NCBI RefSeq assembly: GCF_003149105.1
Contig: NZ_QGDS01000009.1
Span: 62,001-126,000, forward strand
DNA length: 64,000 nt
From: Faecalicatena contorta
GTDB lineage: Bacteria > Bacillota > Clostridia > Lachnospirales > Lachnospiraceae
Direction of reading: 5' to 3'
Shown: piece after piece, positions 51,894 to 60,763 of the stretch
Numbering within the stretch: the stretch's first letter is position 1
Layout of the letters: each line of letters begins with the position of its first letter
The notes under the pieces: generated by a model
What the model saw: only the letters and a program-made list of their open reading frames with translations
The model's database searches: none
Told to the model about the DNA's origin: nothing
Made by a program: the position numbers and the translations under genes

Positions 51894-52946
51894 ATGGCTA
51901 AGGTACTGTTAAAAGGAAATGAAGCACTGGCCGAAGCTGCATTGGCTGCGGGCTGCCGCTTTTACAGTGGATATCCCATTACTCCTCAGACAGAGATATT
52001 GGAATATTTGTCATGGAGAATGGAAGACGTGGGGGGAGAATTTATTCAGGCGGAATCTGAACTTGCAGGTATTAATATGGTTCTTGGAGCTGCGGCAGCA
52101 GGTGCCAGGGCACTGACTACCTCATCAGGTCCGGGATTCTCTCTGAAACAGGAGGGGATTTCCTATCTGGTTGCAGCGGATCTTCCAGCAGTAATTGTGG
52201 ACGTTATGCGAATTGGTACTGGTCTGGGCGATATTTCCCAGGGGCAGGGCGATTATTGGCAGTTAACCAGAGGAGGCGGTCATGGGGATTACCGTACATT
52301 GGTTTTAGCTCCTGATTCCGTGCAGGAAAATGCGGATATGATGGCAGAAGCTTTTGATCTGGCAGAAAAATACCGCCATCCGGTGCTGATTGCTTCTGAT
52401 GCTGCGATTGGGCAAATGATTGAAGCAGTGGAGATTCCGGAATTTATTGAGCATGATATTGATAAATTTGACTGGACAATCAAAGGATGTAAGAAGGGTA
52501 CTGAGCAGAGAAAGATTCAGAATGTATATTATACCCATCCTGACTATGAGACCTATCTGGCAGACAAGTATGCCGAGATGGAAGAGCAGGAACAGCGTTA
52601 TGAAAATATTCAGGTGGAAGACGCTGAATTAGTATTAGTTGCTTATGGCATCAGTTCCCGCGTATGCAGAGAAGCAGTAGAAGTAGCAAGAGAAGAAGGG
52701 CTCAAGTTAGGATTGATCCGTCCCATCACTTTGTGGCCTTTCCCGGTGAAAGCTTTTGAAGAAGCGAAAGCGGCTAAGGCATTCCTTACTGTAGAGATGA
52801 ACATTCTGGGACAGATGGTGGATGATGTGAAGCTTGCGACCTGCGGAAAATATCCGGTAGATCATTATGGCTCCATTTTTGAAATCCCAGAGTATGACGG
52901 CATTATTGAAAAAGCAAAAGAAATGTTAAAGAAGGGGGAGGTATAA
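51894..52946 (+). CDS. 2-oxoacid:ferredoxin oxidoreductase alpha subunit (VorB/KorA type)
   Basis: 350 residues. LLKGNEALAEAALAAG, then FYSGYPITPQTEILEYLS, ALTTSSGPGFSLKQEGISYL and DVMRIGTGLGDISQGQGDYWQ are signatures of the pyrimidine-binding and core domain of branched-chain 2-oxoacid or 2-oxoglutarate:ferredoxin oxidoreductases. Works with the beta subunit 1 bp downstream. Substrate is likely branched-chain or aryl 2-oxoacids given the gdh and ADP-forming synthetase neighbours (inference). Confidence 0.93.
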   Translation: MAKVLLKGNEALAEAALAAGCRFYSGYPITPQTEILEYLSWRMEDVGGEFIQAESELAGINMVLGAAAAGARALTTSSGPGFSLKQEGISYLVAADLPAVIVDVMRIGTGLGDISQGQGDYWQLTRGGGHGDYRTLVLAPDSVQENADMMAEAFDLAEKYRHPVLIASDAAIGQMIEAVEIPEFIEHDIDKFDWTIKGCKKGTEQRKIQNVYYTHPDYETYLADKYAEMEEQEQRYENIQVEDAELVLVAYGISSRVCREAVEVAREEGLKLGLIRPITLWPFPVKAFEEAKAAKAFLTVEMNILGQMVDDVKLATCGKYPVDHYGSIFEIPEYDGIIEKAKEMLKKGEV

Positions 52947-52947
52947 G

Positions 52948-53685
52948 ATGAGATTAGTAGCTCCTGAAACAGTTACATTTACCGAAAGCGGCTTTTGCCC
53001 AGGCTGCGGACATGGATTGGCAGTCCGGCTGATTGCAGAAGTAATGGAAGAAATGGGACTGAGTGAAAAATTACTGACAGTTGTGGATGTAGCCTGTGGT
53101 TCTTTGAATATTGATTCCTGGAGATTTGATACCATTATGGCGGCTCACGGAAGACCCATTGCCACAGCGGTAGGCGTGAAGAGAGTACGCCCGGAAAATC
53201 CGGTTATGGCATACATCGGTGACGGTGCGGCTTATTCCATTGGACTTGCGGAGACGATGCACACGGCACTTCGTAATGACAATGTAGTAACGGTTGTTAT
53301 TAATAACAGCCTTTACGGAATGACCGGCGGACAGTGTGCACCTACATCTTTGCCGGGACAGGTTACCACATCAACTCCCCGCGGCAAAGATGCCAAGACA
53401 GCAGGAATGCCATTCCGTGTGGAAGAAGCTTTCACTGGATTTGATATTGCGTATCTTGCCAGAGGTTCCATGGCAGATGCGAGGGGCATGATACAATCAA
53501 AAAAATACTTGCGGAAAGCCTTTGAAAAGCATATGAACGGTGAAGGATTCTGTCTGGTAGAATTGTTGTCTGCATGTCCGACCAATCTGAATATCACACC
53601 GGTTAAGAGCGTGGAACGTATCAAAAATGACATGATTCCGTACTTCCCTCTTGGTGAATTCAAAGATAAAAAAGAGGAGGAATAG
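52948..53685 (+). CDS. 2-oxoacid:ferredoxin oxidoreductase beta subunit (TPP-binding)
   Basis: 245 residues. FCPGCGHGLAVRLIAEVM (cysteines) and the TPP motif AYIGDGAAYSIGLAETMH, continuing NNSLYGMTGGQCAPTS, are clear. Binds thiamine diphosphate and decarboxylates the 2-oxoacid. ATG is 1 bp after the alpha stop, with GGGGGAGG upstream. Confidence 0.94.
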   Translation: MRLVAPETVTFTESGFCPGCGHGLAVRLIAEVMEEMGLSEKLLTVVDVACGSLNIDSWRFDTIMAAHGRPIATAVGVKRVRPENPVMAYIGDGAAYSIGLAETMHTALRNDNVVTVVINNSLYGMTGGQCAPTSLPGQVTTSTPRGKDAKTAGMPFRVEEAFTGFDIAYLARGSMADARGMIQSKKYLRKAFEKHMNGEGFCLVELLSACPTNLNITPVKSVERIKNDMIPYFPLGEFKDKKEEE

Positions 53686-53690
53686 ACGTT

Positions 53691-54230
53691 ATGGCAAAGG
53701 AAATTATTTGTGCCGGATTTGGCGGACAAGGCATATTGACAACAGGAATGATCCTGATTAGTGCTGGTATGGAACAGGACAAAAATGTTTTATTTTATCC
53801 TTCTTATGGATCAGAAATGAGGGGAGGGACAGCAAACTGTACAGTAAAAATCAGTGATAAGCTTATCGCCAGCCCCAATTCTAAGCACCCGGATATTCTC
53901 TTGACTATGAACACTCCGGCAATTGATAAGTTTGAAGAGAGGCTGAAACCGGGCGGACTGCTGCTGGTGAATTCCTCCATTGCTCCTGAGGATCGTACTT
54001 ACAGGGATGACATAACAGTAGTAAAAGTTCCTGCTACAGATATTGCGGCAGAAGTAAAAAACCCAAAAGGTGCTAATTTGGTGATGCTGGGTGCTCTGGC
54101 AGCTCACAGTGAGTTATTTTCTGTTGATTATATGGAAGAGGCTATTGTTTCCTTCTTTGAGAAGAAGGGCAAAGGGAAATTTAATGAAAAAAATGTTGCC
54201 TGTTACCGTAGAGGTGTAGAGGGAAAGTAA
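53691..54230 (+). CDS. 2-oxoacid:ferredoxin oxidoreductase gamma subunit
   Basis: 179 residues. ICAGFGGQGILTTGMIL at the start, YPSYGSEMRGGTANCTVKIS and the LVMLGALAAHSELF block are the standard gamma-subunit motifs that bind CoA in this family. Completes the set; GAGGAGG precedes ATG. Confidence 0.94.
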   Translation: MAKEIICAGFGGQGILTTGMILISAGMEQDKNVLFYPSYGSEMRGGTANCTVKISDKLIASPNSKHPDILLTMNTPAIDKFEERLKPGGLLLVNSSIAPEDRTYRDDITVVKVPATDIAAEVKNPKGANLVMLGALAAHSELFSVDYMEEAIVSFFEKKGKGKFNEKNVACYRRGVEGK

Positions 54231-54246
54231 AATTGGGAGATACGGG

Positions 54247-56340
54247 ATGGATATCAAAAAATTATTAAAACCAAACAAAGTGGCCGTCGTGGGAGCCAGT
54301 GAAAAAGAAGGCTTTGGCGGCGACACATGCAGAAATATGATGACATACATGGAAGAGGACCGCTATTATTTTGTTAACCCCAGGCGTGAAGAGGTCTTCG
54401 GCCGAAAATGCTATAAAAGCATCAGTGATTTGCCGGAGCAGGTGGACTTAATCGTTATCTGTACGCCTGCAGGCACCGTGGAGGGACTGCTCCGGGAAGG
54501 TGCGGCTCATGGTGTTGGAGCAGCGGTTGTTTATGCCAGCGGATATGGTGAGGTTGGGACAGACGAAGGCCGGAAAAAAGAAGCACAGCTCCTGGCGCTG
54601 TGTGAAGAACTGGATATGGCTCTGATGGGACCGAACTGCGCCGGATTTGTGAATTTTGTGGATATGATGTATCCTTTTGCATTCATTTCCAGGGAGCGTG
54701 ACCGCCGGGGCGGTGTCGGGGTTCTCTCTCAGAGCGGGCAGCTGGTGCTGACGATGATGGATGCTCCGGGCACGAAATTCTCTTATGCGATTTCCGCAGG
54801 TAACAGCAGGATTACCAAGATGGAGGATTACCTGGATTTCTTAATCGACGATGAGGATACAAAGGTTGTTGCTATGTATCTGGAAGGGGTGAAGTCCCCG
54901 GGTGCGTTTATAAAGGCTTTAAAAAAAGCTGCACTCAAGAAAAAACCTGTTGTAATTCTTAAGACCGGACGGTCTGAGAAAGCCCAGGCTCTCGCGGCCT
55001 CCCACACGGGAAGTCTTTCAGGAGCAGATAAGGTATACGATGCTCTGTTTGAAAAGTTTGGCGTCATCCGTGTGGATGATTTAGAAGAGCTGATGTCCAC
55101 TGCCAGGGCTTTGGCAACCTTGAAAAAGCTGCCTGAGGGAAGGGGATTTTCTGCAATTAGTTTATCCGGCGGGGAGACAGCTATCTGTGCAGATTTGGCA
55201 GAACTGACGGGTGTGGAATATGTTGACTTCAGTAAGGAGACTATGGACAAACTCAATGAGGTTCTTCCGTCCTATGCTACTCCCAATAATCCTCTTGATT
55301 CAACGGCTACTTTATCTTATGATATAGAAAAGTTTGCTGGTGTTCTGGAAATTATGATGAAAGATGAGCGTGTGGATATCGTCTCTGTCGGTTATACTCT
55401 GCTAACGGAGATTGCAGATAATGCCATATATTACATGTCCGAGGCAATGAAGCTGGTCAGTGACAAGCCCTGGGCTAAGCCTATGGTAATGCTGCCATTC
55501 TCAGAAATGACGAGAAACCCCGGTTACTGCGATAAGCTGGAGGAGATTGGGGTGCCCGTACTTCCCACTTCACTCTATGCATTTAAGGTTATCAAAAATA
55601 TTTTGGATTTCGTATCAAATGATCCCCAGAGCAAGAACCTGGATGTTGTCATTCCCTCTCAGGAAAAAGGGGATTACAGCCGGGCAGCGTTGACGGAATC
55701 AGAGAGTAAAGAGATTATTGGACGTTACGGCATCGATTGCGGTAAGTTTAAGGTGGTACATTCACCGGAAGAAGCAGAGGCTGCCTTTGACGAGCTGGGC
55801 TGTGAAAAAGCAGTTGCCAAGGTGGACAGCCCGGATATTCTACACAAATCTGATGTTGGATGTGTAAAACTGGGTATCAAAGACGGGGCAGGAGCTGCTA
55901 AAGCCTATCAGGCTATTATGGATAATGCCGCCGCGCATTGCCCGGGTGCTCTTGTAAAAGGAGTACAAATTTGTGAAATGGCAGCTCCGGGAGTGGAAAT
56001 GATTATAGGGGTAAATAACGATCCGCAATTTGGACCTTGTGTGCTCTGTGGTCTGGGCGGTGTCTTCGTGGAAATTTTCAAAGACACTTCGCTAGGGCTG
56101 GCTCCACTTTCTAAGCCGGAAGCAATGGAAATGATTTTATCGCTGAAAGGCGCTAAAATGCTGCAGGGGTACAGAGGGAATCCTGAGTGTGATATTGATG
56201 CACTGGCAGAAGCAATTGTGTCAGTGTCAAATATGGCTTGTGATTGCAGTGATGAATTGCTGGAACTGGATATCAATCCGGTCTTTGTCAGACCCGACGG
56301 AATCTGTGCAGTAGATGCACTTTACATTAAAAAGGATTAA
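54247..56340 (+). CDS. ADP-forming acyl-CoA synthetase (acetate-CoA ligase family, fused alpha/beta)
   Basis: 697 residues. Converts acyl-CoA, ADP and phosphate to acid, CoA and ATP. Domains in order: CoA-binding Rossmann (KVAVVGASEKEGFGGDTCRN, residues 14-33), succinyl-CoA-synthetase-like domain with catalytic His in AASHTGSLSGADK (about 250), SGGETAICADLAEL, and a C-terminal ATP-grasp (about 480-697; AVAKVDSPDILHKSDVG, PGVEMIIGVNNDPQFG, LDINPVFV). It follows the oxidoreductase by 16 bp and would harvest ATP from its acyl-CoA product. Confidence 0.93.
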   Translation: MDIKKLLKPNKVAVVGASEKEGFGGDTCRNMMTYMEEDRYYFVNPRREEVFGRKCYKSISDLPEQVDLIVICTPAGTVEGLLREGAAHGVGAAVVYASGYGEVGTDEGRKKEAQLLALCEELDMALMGPNCAGFVNFVDMMYPFAFISRERDRRGGVGVLSQSGQLVLTMMDAPGTKFSYAISAGNSRITKMEDYLDFLIDDEDTKVVAMYLEGVKSPGAFIKALKKAALKKKPVVILKTGRSEKAQALAASHTGSLSGADKVYDALFEKFGVIRVDDLEELMSTARALATLKKLPEGRGFSAISLSGGETAICADLAELTGVEYVDFSKETMDKLNEVLPSYATPNNPLDSTATLSYDIEKFAGVLEIMMKDERVDIVSVGYTLLTEIADNAIYYMSEAMKLVSDKPWAKPMVMLPFSEMTRNPGYCDKLEEIGVPVLPTSLYAFKVIKNILDFVSNDPQSKNLDVVIPSQEKGDYSRAALTESESKEIIGRYGIDCGKFKVVHSPEEAEAAFDELGCEKAVAKVDSPDILHKSDVGCVKLGIKDGAGAAKAYQAIMDNAAAHCPGALVKGVQICEMAAPGVEMIIGVNNDPQFGPCVLCGLGGVFVEIFKDTSLGLAPLSKPEAMEMILSLKGAKMLQGYRGNPECDIDALAEAIVSVSNMACDCSDELLELDINPVFVRPDGICAVDALYIKKD

Positions 56341-56397
56341 GAGAGTAACAAGGAAACTGAGGGGCTGGGAAAGCCCGTTTTACGGAAAGGAGCTTTT

Positions 56398-57654
56398 ATG
56401 GAAAGCAAAAGAATGAAATATTTGCAGATTCTAGCGCTAGGGGTTGCCGGGGGATCCATATATCTGATGCCCTATATAAGGTATGTATTTTATGACTGGC
56501 AGATGGAGGCCATGGGTATCACAAACATGCAGCTTGGAGTTTTAACAACAGCTTATACAATTGGAAATGTTATTCTTTATATTCCGGGAGGAATTGTAGC
56601 GGATAAGTTTTCAACGAAAAAATGTATGCTGGCCTCGTTAATATCCACCTCGATTCTGACGTTTATTTTTGCATTTTCGATGGGAAGCTATGCGCTGGCT
56701 CTTGTTATATGGGGACTGTTTGCAGTCACCACTACATTCCTGTTCTGGTGTTCCCTTATGAAAACGATCCGGTTAATCGGAGATGAGAAAGAACAAGGAT
56801 TTATGTTTGGGCTGTATTATATGGGGAACGGCCTGACGGGTGCGCTTGTGAATTCCATTGCACTGCAGGTAGCAGCAGTTGGAAGTGATGCTTCTAATAA
56901 ATTCTTTATAGCCGTTATAGTTTATGGCTGCAGTACAGTGGTGGGAGCACTTTTAGTTGCCCTTCTGTTAAAAGATAACAAGGCAAAAGCAGCGGAAGTA
57001 AAAAGTGATGAGTTCCATTTCCACCAGGTTGGCGGACTTCTGAAAAGCTCTAATCTGTGGCTGTTTGCTATCATCGTTTTTACAGCCTATGCGCTTTACA
57101 GCAGCACGAGTTATTTCACACCTTACCTGACGGACGTAGTTGGTATCAGTCCTGAAAGCTCAGGATATCTGTCAATTATCAGAACGTACATTTTCTATAT
57201 TGTATCACCTGTCAGTGGTATCATTGCAGATAAAGTTATTAAATCAACGAGTAAATGGTTTACAATCTTGTTTGCAATTTTGGGCGTACTGTTTTTAGGA
57301 ATATTTGCAATACCACCTGGTGCAAACGTGGCACTCGTAAGTTTTTACACATTACTGCCCGGTTTGTTTGGCCTTGCTTTATATGGTTTAAGCTTCTCTA
57401 TTGCAAACGAAACGAAGATACCTGCTGTAGTTATGGGTACGGCTGTTGGTATTGCATCGATTATCGGGTATGCGCCGGACTTTTTCATGGCGGCTATGTT
57501 TGGAAACTGGCTGGATAAGTTCGGAGGAAAGGGGTACAATTATATCTTTACATTCCTCGCAGTAAACTGTCTGGTGGGATTGGTTGCTGCGGCAATTGTA
57601 AGGAAAAACTCAAAAAAGATGCACTCAGACGGAGAGAAAGCTGCAGTGTCTTAG
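56398..57654 (+). CDS. MFS transporter
   Basis: 418 residues with 12 predicted helices (LGVAGGSIYLMPYIRY; TTAYTIGNVILYIPGGIVADKF; C-terminal set to LVGLVAAAIV). The loop GIVADKFSTKK is the MFS motif A. Oxalate/formate or organic-acid-type permeases are nearest by feel. In context it may export the fatty acid produced or import substrate. AAAGGAG precedes ATG. Confidence 0.88.
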   Translation: MESKRMKYLQILALGVAGGSIYLMPYIRYVFYDWQMEAMGITNMQLGVLTTAYTIGNVILYIPGGIVADKFSTKKCMLASLISTSILTFIFAFSMGSYALALVIWGLFAVTTTFLFWCSLMKTIRLIGDEKEQGFMFGLYYMGNGLTGALVNSIALQVAAVGSDASNKFFIAVIVYGCSTVVGALLVALLLKDNKAKAAEVKSDEFHFHQVGGLLKSSNLWLFAIIVFTAYALYSSTSYFTPYLTDVVGISPESSGYLSIIRTYIFYIVSPVSGIIADKVIKSTSKWFTILFAILGVLFLGIFAIPPGANVALVSFYTLLPGLFGLALYGLSFSIANETKIPAVVMGTAVGIASIIGYAPDFFMAAMFGNWLDKFGGKGYNYIFTFLAVNCLVGLVAAAIVRKNSKKMHSDGEKAAVS

Positions 57655-57687
57655 TAAGGAGTATAAGAAAAAGAGAGCGGTGACGAA

Positions 57688-59007
57688 GTGAAACAAGGAT
57701 TCAAACGTGATTTGGGAATATTTACAACGATTTCCATCATTGTTGGGCAAATGATTGGCTCAGGGATATATATGGCACCTCAGGGATTGGCGGCACTCTC
57801 CAATCCCTGGGTGGCATTGTTGGCTGTTGCAATTACCGGAATCGGCACATTGTTTCTGGCTCTGTCATTTGCCCGGCTGGACAATAAAAAGGCTGCTACA
57901 GGTTCAGTTATCATCTATGCAAAGGAGGCCTTTGGTGATTTGCCGGCCTTCTGGGTAGGATGGTCATACTGGTGTGGCTGCTGGATAGCAAATGGGGCAA
58001 TTGTTATAGCGGGATTAAATTATATATCCTACTTTTTTCCCTCAATGGCAGGCAATACATTTCCCAAATTTATTGCCTGCACATTGATCCTCTGGGCATA
58101 TACAATTATTAATATTATAGGCGTGAAAATTGCCGGGCGTATTAACCTGGTCCTGACGGTTCTCAAGCTTCTTCCGCTGCTGCTTTTTGCGGTTGTGGCG
58201 GTTATTCATTTCGACACATCAAATTTTAACACGATGTCTTCTCAAGCTGTGAGCGGTATGGGAGCCTTGCCTATGGGTATGGCCTATATGCTTTGGAGCT
58301 TCATCGGTTTTGAGGGAGCAAGTGTCAGTGCCGATGAGGTGGAAAATCCGAGGCAAATTGGGCGTCTGACTATTATCAGTACTGTGATTGTTATTATTAT
58401 TTATGCCATATTGGTTGCTCTGGCGGCCGGAAATATGACACAGAATGAGCTGGCTGGTTCATCCTCTCCCCTGGCAGACATTATGTACCGGGCAACCGGA
58501 GGATATTGGGCCGGGGCACTGATTTCTCTGGGAGCTTCCATTTCGGCTATTGGTTGTGTCGGCGCATGGATTTTATCTGCCGCCCGTGTTACATACGCTT
58601 TGGGAGAAAGTAAGCTGATGCCTGCCACCTTCGCAAAGCTAAGCGAAAAGCGAGGTACACCTGTGAATGGACTCTTGATTAATGGTGTACTTATGACAGT
58701 AGTCATGTTACTGGGATACCTTACTAATGGAGGAGACTTGTATAGTTTCCTGTCCATGATGGCAGTCATGACCTTTTTAGTATTCTATTTGTTTGGTGCG
58801 GCTTCGGAAATCATGATTTCAGGAAGAGAGATTAAGAAGCCGTTTAATGTAATTCAATTTATGAAGAAATCTGCTGTGGGGCTTATCGCACTTGTTTACT
58901 CCATTTACACAATAATAGGCTCAGGAATGCAGTACGTATTTTATGGATTTCTGCTCATTCTGCTTGGAATTCCTGTATTCATCTATGTAAAACTGAAACA
59001 GGAATAA
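57688..59007 (+). CDS. Amino acid permease (APC family)
   Basis: 439 residues, about 12 helices. The APC signature FTTISIIVGQMIGSGIYMAPQGLAAL occurs at residues 11-35 (GSGI), with the conserved FIGFEGASVSADEVENPRQIGR in mid-protein. Imports an amino acid, most likely the substrate of the pathway. GTG start 57688 with a weak AGAGCGGTG site; 33 bp after the MFS gene, so probably co-transcribed. Confidence 0.9.
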   Translation: MKQGFKRDLGIFTTISIIVGQMIGSGIYMAPQGLAALSNPWVALLAVAITGIGTLFLALSFARLDNKKAATGSVIIYAKEAFGDLPAFWVGWSYWCGCWIANGAIVIAGLNYISYFFPSMAGNTFPKFIACTLILWAYTIINIIGVKIAGRINLVLTVLKLLPLLLFAVVAVIHFDTSNFNTMSSQAVSGMGALPMGMAYMLWSFIGFEGASVSADEVENPRQIGRLTIISTVIVIIIYAILVALAAGNMTQNELAGSSSPLADIMYRATGGYWAGALISLGASISAIGCVGAWILSAARVTYALGESKLMPATFAKLSEKRGTPVNGLLINGVLMTVVMLLGYLTNGGDLYSFLSMMAVMTFLVFYLFGAASEIMISGREIKKPFNVIQFMKKSAVGLIALVYSIYTIIGSGMQYVFYGFLLILLGIPVFIYVKLKQE

Positions 59008-59033
59008 ATGCAGTTTTTTGAAGGGAGGGCAAT

Positions 59034-60212
59034 ATGTTTCAGGAGAAAATCAAAAAAAGCGTAGAGTTATTTTTCCATAAGGCAGATGAATTGGGAACGT
59101 ATCTGACCAATCATCCGGAAGTCAGCGGGGAAGAGGTGGAATCCTGCCGCTATATCACCGGATTTTTGGAGGAACAGGGCTACGAGATTACGACTCCTTA
59201 TGCTGGTATGCCGCATTCCTTTCGGGCAATTGATAAGAGGAAAAAGGATTTTTCCGGGAAAAAGGCTGCATTTCTTTGTGAGTATGATGCCCTGCCGGAA
59301 GTGGGGCACGCCTGCGGGCATTCTTATAGCTGTGCAATCAGTATTCTGGGAGCCTTGGCTTTAAGAGATGCTTATCCGGAATTGCCCATGAGAATAGACC
59401 TTATCGGGACTCCAGGCGAGGAATTCGTAGGAGGAAAGTGTTACATGACCGAAGAGGGCGGTTTCGATATGTATGAATACGCGGCCATGATACATTTATA
59501 CAACCGGGATGTAACATGTTTTGAAATTCTGGCATCTAATGACCGGTATTTTACATTTCGTGGAAGGGCAGCCCATGCATCTGCCTTTCCGGAAAAGGGG
59601 CTGAATGCCTTGAATGCAGCCCGTCTGTATATGGATGCTATGGATATGTGGAGGCAGCATATTACGAAGGACTGCCAGTTCCACGGAATTGTGGCCAAAG
59701 GAGGGGAGCTTCCGAACATTGTTCCGGAGGAAGTGAGTCTGGATTATTATTACCGGGCGGCAACCTTAGAGAATTTATGGAAATTAAACAAAATTTCTGA
59801 GAATTGTGCACAGGGGGCGGCTATGGCTTCAGGAACTACTGTAGAGTGGGAGCAGAGATACCCTGATTATGGAGAACTCTATTGGAATGAGCATATGGAT
59901 ACATTCATGAAGGAATTATTTGAACATGCGGGAAGAACACCAAAGCCCTCTCCAGGACCAGGCGGTTCTTCAGATATTGGGAATGTAAACCTGAGAATTC
60001 CAGTCTTTCATCCTCTTTTGGATATTACAGGAGATGATGAGGAATGTGCAGTCCATGACATAAAATTCGAGAAACTGCTTCATTCGCCTGCTGCAAAGAA
60101 AGCCTTATATGATGGGGCTCAGATTCTGGCAGAGCTGGGATACCGGCTTGCTGTGGAGGAGGAATGTCTGCTGAAAATGAAAAAGGATCATGGGGAATAT
60201 CGAAAACTGTAA
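59034..60212 (+). CDS. M20-family metallopeptidase/amidohydrolase
   Basis: 392 residues. Zinc ligands: CEYDALPEVGHACGHSYSC (about 83-100), GTPGEEFVGGK (catalytic Glu pair), HLYNRD and a late SSDIGNVNL block. Dimerisation domain lies between. Most like N-acyl amino acid or peptide amidohydrolases (AbgB/hippurate type). Would release amino acids for the downstream fermentation. Ribosome site GAAGGGAGGGC. Confidence 0.9.
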   Translation: MFQEKIKKSVELFFHKADELGTYLTNHPEVSGEEVESCRYITGFLEEQGYEITTPYAGMPHSFRAIDKRKKDFSGKKAAFLCEYDALPEVGHACGHSYSCAISILGALALRDAYPELPMRIDLIGTPGEEFVGGKCYMTEEGGFDMYEYAAMIHLYNRDVTCFEILASNDRYFTFRGRAAHASAFPEKGLNALNAARLYMDAMDMWRQHITKDCQFHGIVAKGGELPNIVPEEVSLDYYYRAATLENLWKLNKISENCAQGAAMASGTTVEWEQRYPDYGELYWNEHMDTFMKELFEHAGRTPKPSPGPGGSSDIGNVNLRIPVFHPLLDITGDDEECAVHDIKFEKLLHSPAAKKALYDGAQILAELGYRLAVEEECLLKMKKDHGEYRKL

Positions 60213-60235
60213 AGGCTGGGGAAAAGCATAAGGAT

Positions 60236-60763
60236 ATGAATGAAAAAATATGGTTAAAGAAAATGCAGACAGAAGGCTGCTTGTGTTACATGACAGAAAA
60301 AAATATGGAAGAAACAATGTGTCTGCGGGAACTGGTGAGGAATGGAGTAAGCAATAAACGGTGGTTTGCCGATTCCAGCCGAAAAGATTTTGAAGATGTG
60401 CTGAAGTATGGATTTGCTTTAGTCTGTATTGTGGAAGGACAAATCATTGCATCTCTGCAATGTCTTTTGGAGCATACGGATTATGCATACGACAGGTATG
60501 ACAGCGAAGAAATGAGGTCAAAATGTGCTGATTATTCAGATACATTTGTACATCCTGATTACAGGGGCAATGGACTTCAGAATATAATGGAAACGAAAAT
60601 GGAAGTACTGTGCAGAAAAGCAGGAAAGACCATATTACTCGGCACGGTAGATCCGGACAATTATTACAGTTACGAGAATTTTCGGAGAATGGGGTATCAG
60701 GAAGCTGCCAGATTAACGAAATATGGTGGCCTGGAGAGGATACTGATGGAGAAGAAAATATGA
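60236..60763 (+). CDS. GNAT-family N-acetyltransferase
   Basis: 175 residues. Acetyl-CoA loop VHPDYRGNGLQNIMETKM and the C-terminal DPDNYYSYENFRRMGYQE fit GNAT enzymes. I start at ATG 60236 (MNEKIWLKKM); the region from 60164 overlaps the peptidase. Overlaps the next gene by ATGA. Substrate unknown; in this setting it may acetylate an amine or amino acid. Confidence 0.85.
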   Translation: MNEKIWLKKMQTEGCLCYMTEKNMEETMCLRELVRNGVSNKRWFADSSRKDFEDVLKYGFALVCIVEGQIIASLQCLLEHTDYAYDRYDSEEMRSKCADYSDTFVHPDYRGNGLQNIMETKMEVLCRKAGKTILLGTVDPDNYYSYENFRRMGYQEAARLTKYGGLERILMEKKI